Shown: positions 1 through 9,876 of the stretch, one piece after another
Layout of the letters: each line of letters begins with the position of its first letter
How positions within the stretch are numbered: position 1 is the stretch's first letter
NCBI GenBank assembly: GCA_027946555.1
Contig: JAPEVC010000373.1
Coordinates: 1 to 21,796, forward strand
Source of the DNA: Gnomoniopsis sp. IMI 355080
Taxonomy: Eukaryota > Ascomycota > Sordariomycetes > Diaporthales > Gnomoniaceae
DNA length: 21,796 nucleotides
Direction: 5' to 3'
The notes under the pieces: generated by a model
What the model saw: the letters and a program-made list of their open reading frames with translations, nothing else
Told to the model about the DNA's origin: nothing
Databases searched by the model: none
Position numbers and translations under genes: made by a program

Positions 1-483
1 TGGTAGGGCAGCATGTCTCTATCTGTACAATCCGGACTGGGGGCTGATGAATCAGACTCGGTCGGGCGTGCAGCGCGTGTCATCATCGGGGCTCCATTCA
101 ACGTATCCTCGAAGATTCTCCTACCTTTTCCCCTCAGTTCCTGATCGGGTTCGGTTATCGGAATGGCTGTGAGTGAAGCTGCCGGTTTCAGCGCGAATCC
201 CAAGCTTCCTCCTTCTGCCCTTCTTTTCTTCCACACGACCATGAGATTCTCATCAATCTTCCCCGAAGATGGAGGTCACATATCCTCAGCCTCACAACCA
301 GCGACTGACCGTCCAGACCGCTCTCAAACAGAAGATATGATTCTGCGCTGAGCACGCGACCCGCCAGTCGTATCATATTTCAATTTGTTCATTCTCAATC
401 ACAATGGCGCCCTCATTCGTTTACCCGCCCGAATCTTGCCAGCCAAGTTCTGGTGCGGCAGTCAGATGTTTGGTGGCAGTCAT

Positions 484-558
484 GCAGTCGAGTGACTGCG
501 CTAGCGAGCTACAACCAGCGCTGCGCCGTTGCACATAGTAGCTGTAAGTCAACAGCTA
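484..558. repeat. Two adjacent small inverted repeats
   Basis: GCAGTC at 484-489 pairs with GACTGC at 494-499 across a 4-base loop. TAGCTGT at 539-545 pairs with ACAGCTA at 552-558 across a 6-base loop. Both arms are perfect but short. They could be binding sites for dimeric transcription factors upstream of cti6, or chance palindromes. Confidence 0.3.
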
Positions 559-590
559 GCTGCGGTAGTCTAGCCACCGAGGCTGCGAGG

Positions 591-602
591 CCCCCCCCCC
601 CC
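591..602 (+). repeat. Poly-C run of 12
   Basis: An uninterrupted mononucleotide run of 12 C. It is likely to vary in length between isolates and is also a common place for sequencing error. Confidence 0.8.
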
Positions 603-719
603 ATCCTGAAGAGGACCTGATTTTGGAGACGAGTTCCTCTCTTCTGGATCCCCGCTAAAATCGAACATCCTTGTCTGAGGGTCCTTTTCCGCCGGCACTA
701 TGGATTGAGCCCCGATGTG

Positions 720-1170
720 TGAGCTCGCTCGGTCTGATCGATTTTCCCACTCGTCCATCTTCTTTTCCCTATACGCCTCCGCCAATTCCTCTCTCCAGTT
801 GGTGTCTCCTCTCTTGAATCATTCCCCGTTCCAACCGCCAGTACGGTTGAATCTCTGCATTCCTCGGTCCGCGTGCTGTCTCTGTTCTGCACACTCCCCT
901 TCCCAAGCAGCAAACCTCCTTCGTCCCATCGTCCCGCAACTCGAGCCAGGCACTCGACTTTCCCGCCCTACCACTCGGTGGACTCCTCACCTCCTGCCCG
1001 CCTTCCCACACGCCCCTTGCTCGCGCCTACCGCCGTGTGCCAATTCTCGAGCTCAAGATCTGCTCTTGGCCCTCCTCAATCGACGCGCTTGGCTCTTCTC
1101 TCATTTTGGAGAGACAAGCCAGCTTTAGCGCGTGTCGCATCTTCTCCTCGCCTCCCAATCGAGGCAAGCA
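720..1170 (+). promoter_or_regulatory. CT-rich promoter and 5' leader of cti6
   Basis: The 450 bases before the cti6 start codon are strongly enriched in C and T on the coding strand, with many CTTCC, TCCCC and CTCTC runs. Pyrimidine-rich tracts of this kind are typical of core promoters and leaders of filamentous ascomycete housekeeping genes. I see no clear TATA box. The exact transcription start cannot be read from the sequence. Confidence 0.5.
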
Positions 1171-3271
1171 ATGGCTGGGAACTCTCCACCGAGACGTAGT
1201 TCACGAGCAAGAACAGGTCAATCACAATCACAACAGTCGTCTGCTACCTCGAGTCTGTCTGGTCGCCCAGAGCGCACCACTAGATCGCTGGTCAAGGCGG
1301 CGTCACCGCCAAAGTCCACAACGAGCCTCTCCGACGAACCACCCGAAGAGTCCATCGCGAGCACTGACGAAATCCCCATCCGACGGCGCCGCACCCGTGC
1401 CACAGAACAAGAGCAGGATCGCGACAAAACACCCTCAGCTCACGCTACAATTGAAATGGCTCCCGACCCTGACGAGATCCAGGAGGAGGACGAGGCCGTA
1501 CGCTGCATCTGCGGCTTCGAGGAGTACCCAGGTCTCCCGCCTCTAGAAGACGACAAGAAACATGCCACCAAAGAATCGATTGACGTAGATCCATTATTGC
1601 CTTCAGACGTTAACTCGGATGACCTGGCTGGTTTCTACGTACAATGTGACGTGTGCAAGGTCTGGCAGCACGGTGCTTGCGTCGGCATTATGAGTGAAGA
1701 GGCAAGCCCTGATGAGTACTTCTGTGAGGAATGTCGCAAGGATCTACACAAAATACACATGGCAAGCAATGGGTAAGCTGTGCTCTTTCTCAGTTCCATT
1801 GCCGCAGATCGCGCCGCCAATCGTCACGCCGAGCAATTGGCTTTTGAGTCTTTCCATGACCAGTTTCAGTTGAGCTCTCAGGGTTCGTGGGCGTTGTTCT
1901 CCCGACAAGAATGCTAATTTGTTTCTCCTTCAGTCAAAAATACTCCCACTATCTTCCACTTCGCAGTACCCGCCAGTCGACCACACGATCCCGATCCCCC
2001 AGGGGCAAAGACGACAAAGACTCAAGATCCACTAGAAGTGGTCGTCAGTCGTCGCTCACGCAGACGCAAAAAAGAAGATCCACCATGAATAGCAGGGATG
2101 CAGCTTACGACGAGGAAGAGCAGCTCCGCCGTGCTATCGAAGCCAGCAAGGAGGATACGTTTCCCGAAACTGGCGAAGGTAGCGTTAGGAGAACAAAGCG
2201 GAACCGAAGCGATAGTGAAGAGTACGTTCAGTTGCAATCCTTGAGCAAGATAGCGAGCTGACTGGATCCTGCAGGAAATCCGACAGCGCCAAGAAGCAAA
2301 GGACAAAGTCCAGGTCATCCTCCCCAGTCGTCGGCGACAATGACGAAGAGGCTATCCGTGATGACTCCGAGGAAGCTCCGAACAGCAGGAATGAGTCGAA
2401 GAAATCCCGACATGGTTCCGCTCGAATTCAGAACAATTCGAAAGAGAGATCGGAGAAAGAAGAACGTGAACGTCAAAGGGCTGAGAATGCCAAAAAGCGT
2501 AGTGGTCGAGCGGAGCGGAGAAGAGCTGATGGTAGCACACCCGTCTCCACGATTCTTGCCAAGGGTCTGGAAGGTCAACTTGATACCGATTCCGATCCCT
2601 CAGAGGAATTGCCTCTGGCAGCGCGTGTGGCAGCAAATCGGACCTCAAGCGAGAAGGCAGCCACAGCAGTGACCGAAACGAAGGCAGAGGTTCCGTCCGT
2701 TCTAGAACCACCCCCCTCATCCCAACCGACACCAGACTCACCTGTAACGAGTGCCCCCGCGCCGACGAGCTCCAAACCGAAACGGTCCAAGAAAAAGGGG
2801 AGAAATCAATACACTAAAGATAGGGAAGCTCGCGAGGAAACTTCTCCGGCACGGTCCCAGTCAAGAGATGTCCAAGGGCATGACAGCGGACCCTCGCATC
2901 ACGGTAAAAGTGGCGAGGGTCAGTCCAGATCGCACGGTAGGACGAAGGGTGGATTCAACAGCAAGGTCTCGATGACAGACATGAAACGCAAGGCCCATGC
3001 AATGCTGGACTACATTTCGAGGACGCAGGTCGAAATGGCTGGCGAGATAACGCCTCCTAATGATGAAAGCCGCAGACCGAGCGACAACTCGATGGCGACG
3101 GCCGCGACCGGTACAGCATCAACCACTCGTGGGAAGTCGTCAGAGGTCAAGGGCGTTGAGGCCGGCAACTCAACGGGTGCACCAAAAGACTTCAAGGACC
3201 TGTCCTCTATGGAGATGATGGATGTTTTGACCAGAGACCTGGTCAAATGGCAAAAGGAATTTACTACATGA
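1171..3271 (+). CDS. cti6: Cti6-like PHD-finger protein (Rpd3L histone deacetylase complex)
   Basis: Three exons, 1171-1772, 1934-2221 and 2275-3271, join to 629 codons (628 residues). Introns are 161 and 53 bp with GTAAGC/CAG and GTACGT/CAG ends. A PHD finger fills residues ~111-189: CxC at 112-114, a long 44-residue acidic loop, CDVC, the WQH...C motif, then CEEC. Across intron 1 the protein reads NGQKYSHYLPL, a motif I associate with fungal Cti6. The rest is basic and low-complexity (SR-rich, then KRSGRAERRR), ending in a short conserved-looking helix, SSMEMMDVLTRDLVKWQKEF. In yeast, Cti6 belongs to the large Rpd3 deacetylase complex, binds methylated H3K4 and links Tup1-Cyc8 repression to SAGA. 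The start is the first ATG in frame, with purine at -3 (gcaagcaATGg); the frame extends upstream to 1132 only without an ATG. Confidence 0.88.
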
Positions 3272-3834
3272 CTTTTGCCGCCGGGCCTAGCAACGGCACC
3301 GAGAAGTTCACGGGCTATATTGAATGATTTCTGGGCATGGTTTTGGCGTTCATACGGACTGCATGTATCAGTCTCGGGTTGCTTTCACAACATGCTGGGT
3401 GATGACAGTTTCTATTCATCGGATCCGTTTCCGTAGTGGCGTTTGGAATTGCACAGGTGTGAAATTGCTAAAATCAGCAAAAGCCACGCCGATACTCAGA
3501 TGGTGGGACAGTGCTTCGAGTCCTCATTATGTTTACGGGGGTGTGACCCAACGGGAAAGATTCATGGACAACGTTTAATGCCCATATATATGTTTGTATC
3601 GTAAAATCGAAGTTTGGCTCCATGCACCCTCACGTCGTCCATTCTCGTCTGGCTGTGTTCTGTCCCGGGGCCTCGTCTGCCTGAATTGCCTTGACTGCCT
3701 CGCTTGAGGAATAGTGGCTGGAGAGAAATCAGGATGCTGTGCTCGGGCCCCTAAGCCGCAACGATCAGCTACAGCTAGAAGTTGGTGGCATGAGCAAGTT
3801 ACCACGTCCCCTCCAGCACTTTCAAGAATTGCCC
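3272..3834. other. Intergenic region between cti6 and the MYND pseudogene
   Basis: Convergent 3' ends face each other here, so this stretch should hold the 3' untranslated ends of both loci. An 84-codon frame at 3324-3578 has no recognisable domain or codon pattern. A short AT-rich patch near 3580-3605 (catatatatg) is a plausible poly(A) region. I see nothing else. Confidence 0.6.
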
Positions 3835-5688
3835 TTACACCTTGTTTTCCTCTGCCTTCTTCCTCCTCGCCTCAATGGCTCTCAAAGCGTTCAATGTTTG
3901 CTTATAGCCGTTGCCCTGAGACTCCTGCTCCTTCTCCTTCTCCTCATCCTTCTTCGCCCCCTCCTCACCCTGCCTCCACAAAGCTCAGTCGTACCGCCTG
4001 ATCCAAATCTTTTTCAACAGTTCTGCGTCGTCTTTCTAGAGACTGTACTCGACATCCGTGAGCCAAATCTCCTTCAAGAAACTAACTGTTTCAACATCAT
4101 CCGTGAAGCTGATTTCCGCTGACCCGTCACAACACAGCCGAAGCTCTCCGTCTTGGTGCGTCTTTGGCAGCGCAACACCCAGAAATTGAGTGACCGTGGC
4201 CTAGGTCTGAGCTCGCAACTCTGCAAACATCTCATCAGGGAGGCCGATAATGCCGTGGCAGTTGGGAATTCTGCCACGGAGCCAGCTCCACCAGGTCCTC
4301 ACCAAGTGCATCGTCGTTTTCGTGTGCCACAGCTTCCGGGCGTTTCGAACACCATCGAGAGAATCGTCATATATGAGTCCTTGAGGGTTCAAGGTCTGGG
4401 TAGACTCCCTGTCCAGATCCTTGAGGTCAACTTCGGAGTAAGAGAAGTGCACACGTTGGGATACGTAGTCGGCCAGCGGCGACAAGATCTCCTTCCAACC
4501 GTATCTGCCGCCGGTTGGATCGAAGGCAAACTCCTGTCCAGATGGCAACGTGATGCGAAGAATCTCGTGACTCTGAAGCTTGCTGAAAACGTGCCTGCCA
4601 TCTGTGGGCAGTCTTGTAGGCGTTCTTTTGTTGGAAAGTCATCTTGCGGGTGTTCTTGGTGACAGCTGGAGCGTCAGGTTAGCCAAGTGTAATAGCGATG
4701 TTCGAGAAGAGAGACTGGCATACGTTTGAGCAGATAGTACACCAAAGCATGGGTGACATAGATCCAGTCCCCGCTTGAAAGCTCATGCTCCAACAAAACA
4801 GCTGCATCTGTTCAGAGAAAGCTCTTTCGTTTTTGGATAGCGTTGCAGTATTGACAGCATAAGGTACGCCGGACGATTCAAGCTCTTCTGCCGGGACGTG
4901 ATGAGTCCATCTGCCTCAGAGATGGACGCAATATCGACGGAACAGGCACGATGCTCGAAAAGTCGAAACACGTCGGTAAAAATGTCGGCCATGCGCATGA
5001 GCGTCTTCAACTCCCTGCATTCCTGGTCATGCTGCCAAGAGAAGATACGGGCACATCTGTGGTCGCAATAATACTTCATGTGGAGGGAGGGTGATGTCTT
5101 TTTGGGGACTGATCGCACAGGCACCGCAGTAGATCCCCGTGATTTTGGGACCGAATGGTTGTTCACACGAACAAAGGTCGGCGATTTGATGCCGACGGGC
5201 CAGTAACTGTAGCTTGTTGTACGAAGAATTTGAGCTGCAGAGCTCTACTGAACCATTAGCTGGAGGATATGGAACAGGAATCGTCAGTTCTTGAGTGATG
5301 AACTGGAAATTACCATCCTTCCGACGACGAGCGACCCAGCGGTAGAAGTCCAGCATCCTGTCCTTTCTCTTGTTCACTGCGGTGCTGTCGCGCTGAGCAT
5401 CTGTGCTGACTGCAAGACGCGTCAGAACGGACTGGAGCTCTTGGTCGAAACCCCGGGCAATCAAGGGCGCCCTGATACAATTCCCCGCAATCTTCAATCT
5501 TTACGACCAAATAGTCGTAGTCGGCGTCGAGAGACAGAGACCTGCAGTCTGCGCTGTACACCTGAAAGGACCTGACGGCCGAAGCACGTGCGGCAGCGAC
5601 TTTCTCAGAGTTCTGAGAATGGCGAACGGATTGAAGCTGCTCGGGGCTAGTGCTAGGTAGAATGTAAATAAAATGAAGGCTGGATCAT
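3835..5688 (-). pseudogene. Decayed MYND-type zinc-finger protein gene
   Basis: Protein-like sequence runs continuously on the minus strand but changes frame five times, near 5655-5661, 5456-5475, 5080-5105, 4801-4820 and 4598-4615. Every change is of the +1 class (one extra base or two lost). The pieces read in order: ATG at 5688 and an N-terminal segment with DYDYLVVKIEDCGELYQGAL, then GFDQELQSVLTRL and FYRWVARRRKDGNFQF, then a MYND-like zinc finger (CSC, YCGAC, KYYCDHRC, WQHDQEC), then HALVYYLLK. A normal intron lies at 4666-4723 (GTATGC...CTAACCTGAC...CAG). The last frame (from ~4600) carries TAG at 4201-4203, TAG at 4036-4038 and TGA at 3985-3987 before a TAA at 3835-3837, with a Lys/Glu-rich end. 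MYND fingers usually mediate protein contacts. No donor/acceptor pairs can explain the frame changes, so I call it a pseudogene; clustered assembly indels are the main alternative. Confidence 0.72.
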
Positions 5689-6648
5689 GATCAAGCCATC
5701 TGATCTAGCTATTGTGTGGGAGCAAGATCTGGCCCATCCTGACCCCAAAGTTCTTTGAGGCCATGATTGGACTGGTATGGAGGGATTTGGCAAAAGTGAT
5801 GTCCAACTGTGTTTGACACAGTCTGGAGATGTAACTTATTAGATGGAGAGAATGAAACGGAGGATACATAGGAATAAACACTCCCTAGGAAGTATTGCTG
5901 AAAGCTGGGTAGAGAAGGAGGAAGAGCGGCGGCTTTCCTTTTGGGTGGATGAGGAAGAACTTAGCTTTCGGTTTGTTTGCAAGCGGCAATTGTGGAATAT
6001 AAATATAGCAGTCCGATCAGCAAATCGGCCTTCAACAAATCACAATGCAGTGAAGGCATCGTTGGCCAAGGCATCGTTGAGGAGGGCTTGATCATGCGTA
6101 AGGCTCCGAGTCGGTTTCTTCACGACTTCTGCCCCATGCCATCATTGAAAAGACCAAGAAGTGAAGCTCGGCCATGCAACTGAATTGTAATGGAGTCCAA
6201 CAATATGAGACTAAAAGGGAGCAATGCATACAGACAGGAGATATTCTTATATCTTGTTGTAGATGTTTTAGGGACATGGGGAAGAACAGGGAGCATCTGT
6301 AGATACATCTCTGCCATAGGCCTACCTACCTTGGCTCGGATGGAAGACTTGTTCATTAATTATGGAAACATTCTGATATGCTAATGTCAATCGAAGTTGC
6401 TCCTCAGCCATGTGATCTAGTCACCAGGCCGCAAATATGATAGGCCGCATGTCATGGAGTCCTTGAGGAAGAAGCACTCAGACTTACATCTGCATGCAAG
6501 CATCTAGTACAACATGGAACACAAAATCATCTCGGCAGCCAAGGAAAGGCTGAAACAGAAGGGATGAGTGGGCATGCATTTCAATAAACTATTGGCAGCC
6601 AGTCACACTGATGATAAGCCGTCCAACAGAGAGTAGGGTATCAATTTC
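5689..6648. other. Gene-free spacer between MYND pseudogene and mtg1
   Basis: About 960 bases hold only short frames (82 codons or fewer) with no recognisable product. It is somewhat richer in A and T than the flanking genes. It should contain the former promoter of the MYND gene (right of 5688) and the 3' untranslated region of mtg1 (left of 6649). A short direct repeat, aggcatcgttg, occurs twice near 6054-6077. I see no tRNA or transposon remnant. Confidence 0.6.
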
Positions 6649-7830
6649 TCACAAGCTTTGCGCATGTTTTGCTGCAGACCTTTCCCTCCTAGTTTCCTTC
6701 TCTCTCTTTCTCGCCTGATTCATACTCAAGGGCGGCTCACGAGCTTTCCTCCTTGTGTCTTTTAAGCTCTCGTCATTGACCTGGTCCAAAGCAAATCGGC
6801 CTAAAGCTCCATTCCTCCACCTTCTCACCACCCAGTCCGCTGCGCCGTCCAGCGACTCGCCACTCCCCTTCAACAGTTTTCCCGTCCTCCGTGCCACGCC
6901 CGTGAGGAACTCGTGCACCTCATTTGTCGGCGTATCGCAGAACTCCCGATACACCTCGCCCGTCGGGTCGTGGAGATTGAGTTGGAACAGCAGGTAATCA
7001 GCCACCGTGACCCAATTGATCAAGCCATCTTTCACGCACCCGACAAGTGCGAGCTTAAGCATTGACTCCGGGTCTGAGACGTATGGGATAAACACACCAG
7101 GAGTGTCGAGCACAAACACACCCTCCGAGTTGTCATCGCTTGGCAAGATCCGCACCGGCGTCCCCAACTTCCTCGTCACGCCCGGCTCGGCGCCCGTTTT
7201 GGCGACCTTTGATGACCCGGGCTTGCCCTGCGTGCGCAACCTGTTCAGCAGCGTCGACTTGCCAGCATTGGGCATCCCCACTACCAGCGCACGCATCCCA
7301 CTTAGACTATGGTAGTCATCAGAGATTCTCTTGACCTCCTTCAATAGATCCTTCGTGTCTCTGCCTTCTGTGCCTGTACCGTGGAAAAGCACGGAGGAGT
7401 TGGAGTCCTGCTGGTGGAATTTCTCCAATTTCCGTCTCAAAGTGGTCCGGCCCTTGTCGATCAAGTCGCGGTGCGTGTATACAATGATGCGTGAGCGTCC
7501 GCCGGTGCCGCCCCCTCCGGTTGGACGTGAGCCCTGACTGTCTCGCTGGCGAAAGTCTGTGTCGTACATGAGGGAAGACTCTAGAAGCGGATTTATGGAG
7601 GAGAGGGGAACGCGCATATCCCTGCATTCTATGACCAGTCCGACATTCGAGAGGACTCTTCGCATGCGAGATAAGGCGGCATTATGATGTCCTAGGAAAT
7701 ACGAGCGAACTATTTGAGGTGACCCCTCGTAGACCTGCCGTGGTATAAATGTGGGTGCCGATGTGATCGTGGCGGTTGAGAAGGCGGTCTTTGCAGCGTT
7801 GACAGCCGCTTCTGCTGTCGGTACTGCCAT
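6649..7830 (-). CDS. mtg1: Mitochondrial ribosome-assembly GTPase, Mtg1 (RbgA/YlqF family)
   Basis: Single exon, 393 residues. GTPase motifs appear in circularly permuted order: a G4-like motif at ~119-122 (written THRD), G5-like FHGTG at ~150, then the P-loop GMPNAGKST at 185-193, GVTR at 217-220 and DTPG at 242-245. The N-terminal ECRDMRVPLSSINP is the family's DARxPxSxxNP signature. A basic C-terminal tail (KARE...RKREKETRRERS) probably binds rRNA. Mtg1/RbgA proteins help mature the large ribosomal subunit, here inside mitochondria; the N-terminus is Ala/Thr-rich with few acidic residues, fitting import. The G4 position lacks the usual NKxD Asn-Lys pair, so guanine contacts may differ. The start is the first ATG in a good frame; the gene is divergent from etr1, 509 bp apart. 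Confidence 0.9.
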   Translation of the reverse strand: MAVPTAEAAVNAAKTAFSTATITSAPTFIPRQVYEGSPQIVRSYFLGHHNAALSRMRRVLSNVGLVIECRDMRVPLSSINPLLESSLMYDTDFRQRDSQGSRPTGGGGTGGRSRIIVYTHRDLIDKGRTTLRRKLEKFHQQDSNSSVLFHGTGTEGRDTKDLLKEVKRISDDYHSLSGMRALVVGMPNAGKSTLLNRLRTQGKPGSSKVAKTGAEPGVTRKLGTPVRILPSDDNSEGVFVLDTPGVFIPYVSDPESMLKLALVGCVKDGLINWVTVADYLLFQLNLHDPTGEVYREFCDTPTNEVHEFLTGVARRTGKLLKGSGESLDGAADWVVRRWRNGALGRFALDQVNDESLKDTRRKAREPPLSMNQARKREKETRRERSAAKHAQSL

Positions 7831-8339
7831 CTCTAGCTGATGGTTTGCAGAATATTGAGAATTCGTGGGTGAGTGGCTGGTCTTATTTCATGTTCAAACT
7901 AATGGCTCGCAGCAGTCAGGTGGATGCCTTTCCAGATGTAGGTAGTCGGACACGTATTTGAAGAAATGCCTTGTCTTCTTATTCGGGAAATCTGCTTTAC
8001 GTGCGATTATGGTCGAAATGAACAAAAAGCGGTAGAAGAAACAGAAATAATGTCAAATATTCACAACATCCGGCGAGATACCAGCTACATAAATAATTGC
8101 CATAAAATAAATGCCCCAGAAGAGAAGACATGTCGTTGAATGAGACTTTTCAGAGGGTTAGGGTGACAGGGCTGTAGGCAGGGGTCAGCTCCGGAACGCG
8201 CCTGCAGACGTCATCTTGTCGTGACGGAGTTAAAATAATCGGGGCCGGCAGCTTGATATATTTCTCCTACGACGAGGACAAGCTCTCCCCAGGGCCTACA
8301 CCTACATTTATTGTTCCTACAGAAGTCCATTGAGTCACC
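7831..8339. promoter_or_regulatory. Shared divergent promoter of mtg1 and etr1
   Basis: The 509 bases between the two divergent start codons must hold both promoters. An AT-rich stretch with gatatattt lies about 80 bp before the etr1 start. No CCAAT box (Hap complex site) is visible. I see no open frame of note. Confidence 0.55.
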
Positions 8340-9666
8340 ATGGCTTCAATCCGGCCAGCCCGTTGCCTGAACGCAACTTTCCTGCGCCCGCGAACCACAC
8401 AAACCCCCTTCCGGTCTCTCGGCCTCGGCGCCGCCTCTGTCCGGCACAAGTCCGGCCCCTATGGGTACACACAGGCCAAAGCGCTGGTCTTCTCAAAACC
8501 TGGCGAACCTTCAGAAGTTCTCAAGTATGCAATGCCGTCAGGGACTCTCCTTGATTGCAGAAACTAGTAGCTAATATGGCCCAAGGCTCCATACCCACTC
8601 CATCTCACCTTCGCTCCCCTCCTCCTCCGTGCTCGTCCGCACCCTCGCTGCACCCGTGAACCCTGCCGACGTAAACACGATCCAAGGCACGTACGGCGCC
8701 AAACCAACCTACCACACCCTTCTGGGAACTCCCGAACCTTCCTCTGTTCCAGGCAACGAAGGCTGTCTCGAGGTCCTCTCCGTCGGCTCGGGCGTCACCT
8801 CTCTGCAAAGGGGCGATTGGTGCATCCCTGCCTCAACTGGCTTTGGTACCTGGCGTACGCACGCGCTCGTCGAGAACGCCGATGCTGCCCTACTGAAAGT
8901 CGACAAGACCGGCCTCAGCCCCACGCAGGTTGCGACCGTCTCCGTCAACCCGTGCAGCGCGTACCGCATGCTGAAGGACTATGTCGACCTGATCGACCTG
9001 AGCGTGAAGACATTTCAGAGGGACAGTACTGCAGAGGGCGGTGCATGGTTCATCCAAAACGGCGCAAACAGCGGCGTCGGGCGCGCCGCGATCCAGTTGG
9101 GCAAGTTGTGGGGCTTGCGCAGCATTAATATAATCCGAGAGCGCGAGGGGGATACGGATGCCACCAATGCGCTGAAACAGGAGCTTCTGAATCTTGGCGC
9201 GACGGTGGTGGTGACAGAAGCGGAGTTTGCGGATCGTAGCTTTGGCACGAGGGTTAAGGAGGAGTTCACGCGCATGGGGCGGGACCCCGTGATGCTGGGT
9301 CTGAATTGTGTGGGCGGCAAGAGTGCCACCAACATTGCCAAGCTGTTGGGTGAGAGCGGTACTCTGGTCACATATGGCGCGATGAGCAAGCAACCCGTGA
9401 TGTTGCCGACGGGTTTGTTAATATTCAAAGATCTCAGATTCAATGGCTTTTGGCTGAGTCGGTGGGCCAATGCCGATAAAGCGGGCAAGAAGAAGACTGT
9501 GGATGAGATCTTGGGTCTGATTCGCGAGGGGCAGTTCCGCGATGCGCCTATGCAGGAGGTGAAATGGGATTGGGAGACAGAGGACAAGGTTCTGAGAGAG
9601 GCAGTACAAGGGACTTTGACCGGCTTCCGCGCAGGGAAGGGGGTATTCGTGTTCGGAGACACATGA
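8340..9666 (+). CDS. etr1: Mitochondrial 2-enoyl thioester (trans-2-enoyl-ACP/CoA) reductase, Etr1/MECR type
   Basis: Two exons, 8340-8524 and 8586-9666, join to 421 residues. The 61-bp intron has a GTATGC donor, a CTAAT-like branch site and an AAG acceptor. Residues 1-39 are Arg/Ser/Thr-rich without acidic residues, a clear mitochondrial presequence. The body is a medium-chain dehydrogenase/reductase: APVNPADVNTIQGTYG carries the Tyr (98) matching the catalytic Tyr of fungal Etr1, and GANSGVGRAA at 221-230 is the NADPH-binding glycine loop. No zinc-ligand cysteines are seen, as expected for this subfamily. The enzyme performs the last reduction step of mitochondrial type II fatty-acid synthesis, which supplies lipoate precursors and supports respiration. 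The start is in a strong context (caccATGg). It is convergent with vps34, 210 bp apart. Confidence 0.92.
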
Positions 9667-9876
9667 AGAAGAAGCGACCAGCACATTAAATAAGCTGCGA
9701 ATCCATGTAGACCAATTTGCGAGGCGTCAACATTGTCCTCGAGTCTGTGCAAGGCCGGGTATCAACATCGCCAATGTAGCCATCTGGGCGTAAAAGCCTT
9801 TACGCGACCCAATCACCACTCAACTCCTAACGTATATTCCTCAAAGCCCCCCAAACGCCGCCTGAGATTCTCACAT

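Larger units (their letters stand above)
1..1170. other. Upstream region without a convincing gene
   Basis: I find no recognisable protein in the first 1170 bases. Short open frames on both strands (up to 137 codons) are low-complexity and lie in pyrimidine-rich DNA. The stretch holds two small perfect inverted repeats (484-499 and 539-558), a run of 12 C at 591-602, and a C/T-rich second half leading into the cti6 start codon. The left end may contain the end of a neighbouring transcript outside the window, but nothing in the sequence shows that. Confidence 0.6.

Noticed and set aside
715..1128. 137-codon plus-strand open frame before cti6
   Set aside because: It is Ser/Pro/Leu/Arg low-complexity, lies in the CT-rich promoter and has overlapping open frames of similar length. 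It shows no domain.
1132..1170. Upstream extension of cti6 frame to 1132
   Set aside because: The extension begins with GTG, not ATG. In a nuclear fungal gene the ATG at 1171 is the first credible start.
3835..5688. MYND locus as an intact gene with tiny introns or programmed frameshifts
   Set aside because: The frame changes have no intron-sized gaps or splice signals around them, and five programmed shifts plus three stops in one fungal gene would be unprecedented to my knowledge.
5843..6091. 82-codon plus-strand frame in the gene-free spacer
   Set aside because: No recognisable motif, no supporting splice context, and its composition resembles the surrounding spacer.
9015..9752. 245-codon minus-strand frame opposite etr1
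   Set aside because: It is the antisense shadow of the etr1 exon and does not resemble any protein; etr1 has clear family motifs on the plus strand.
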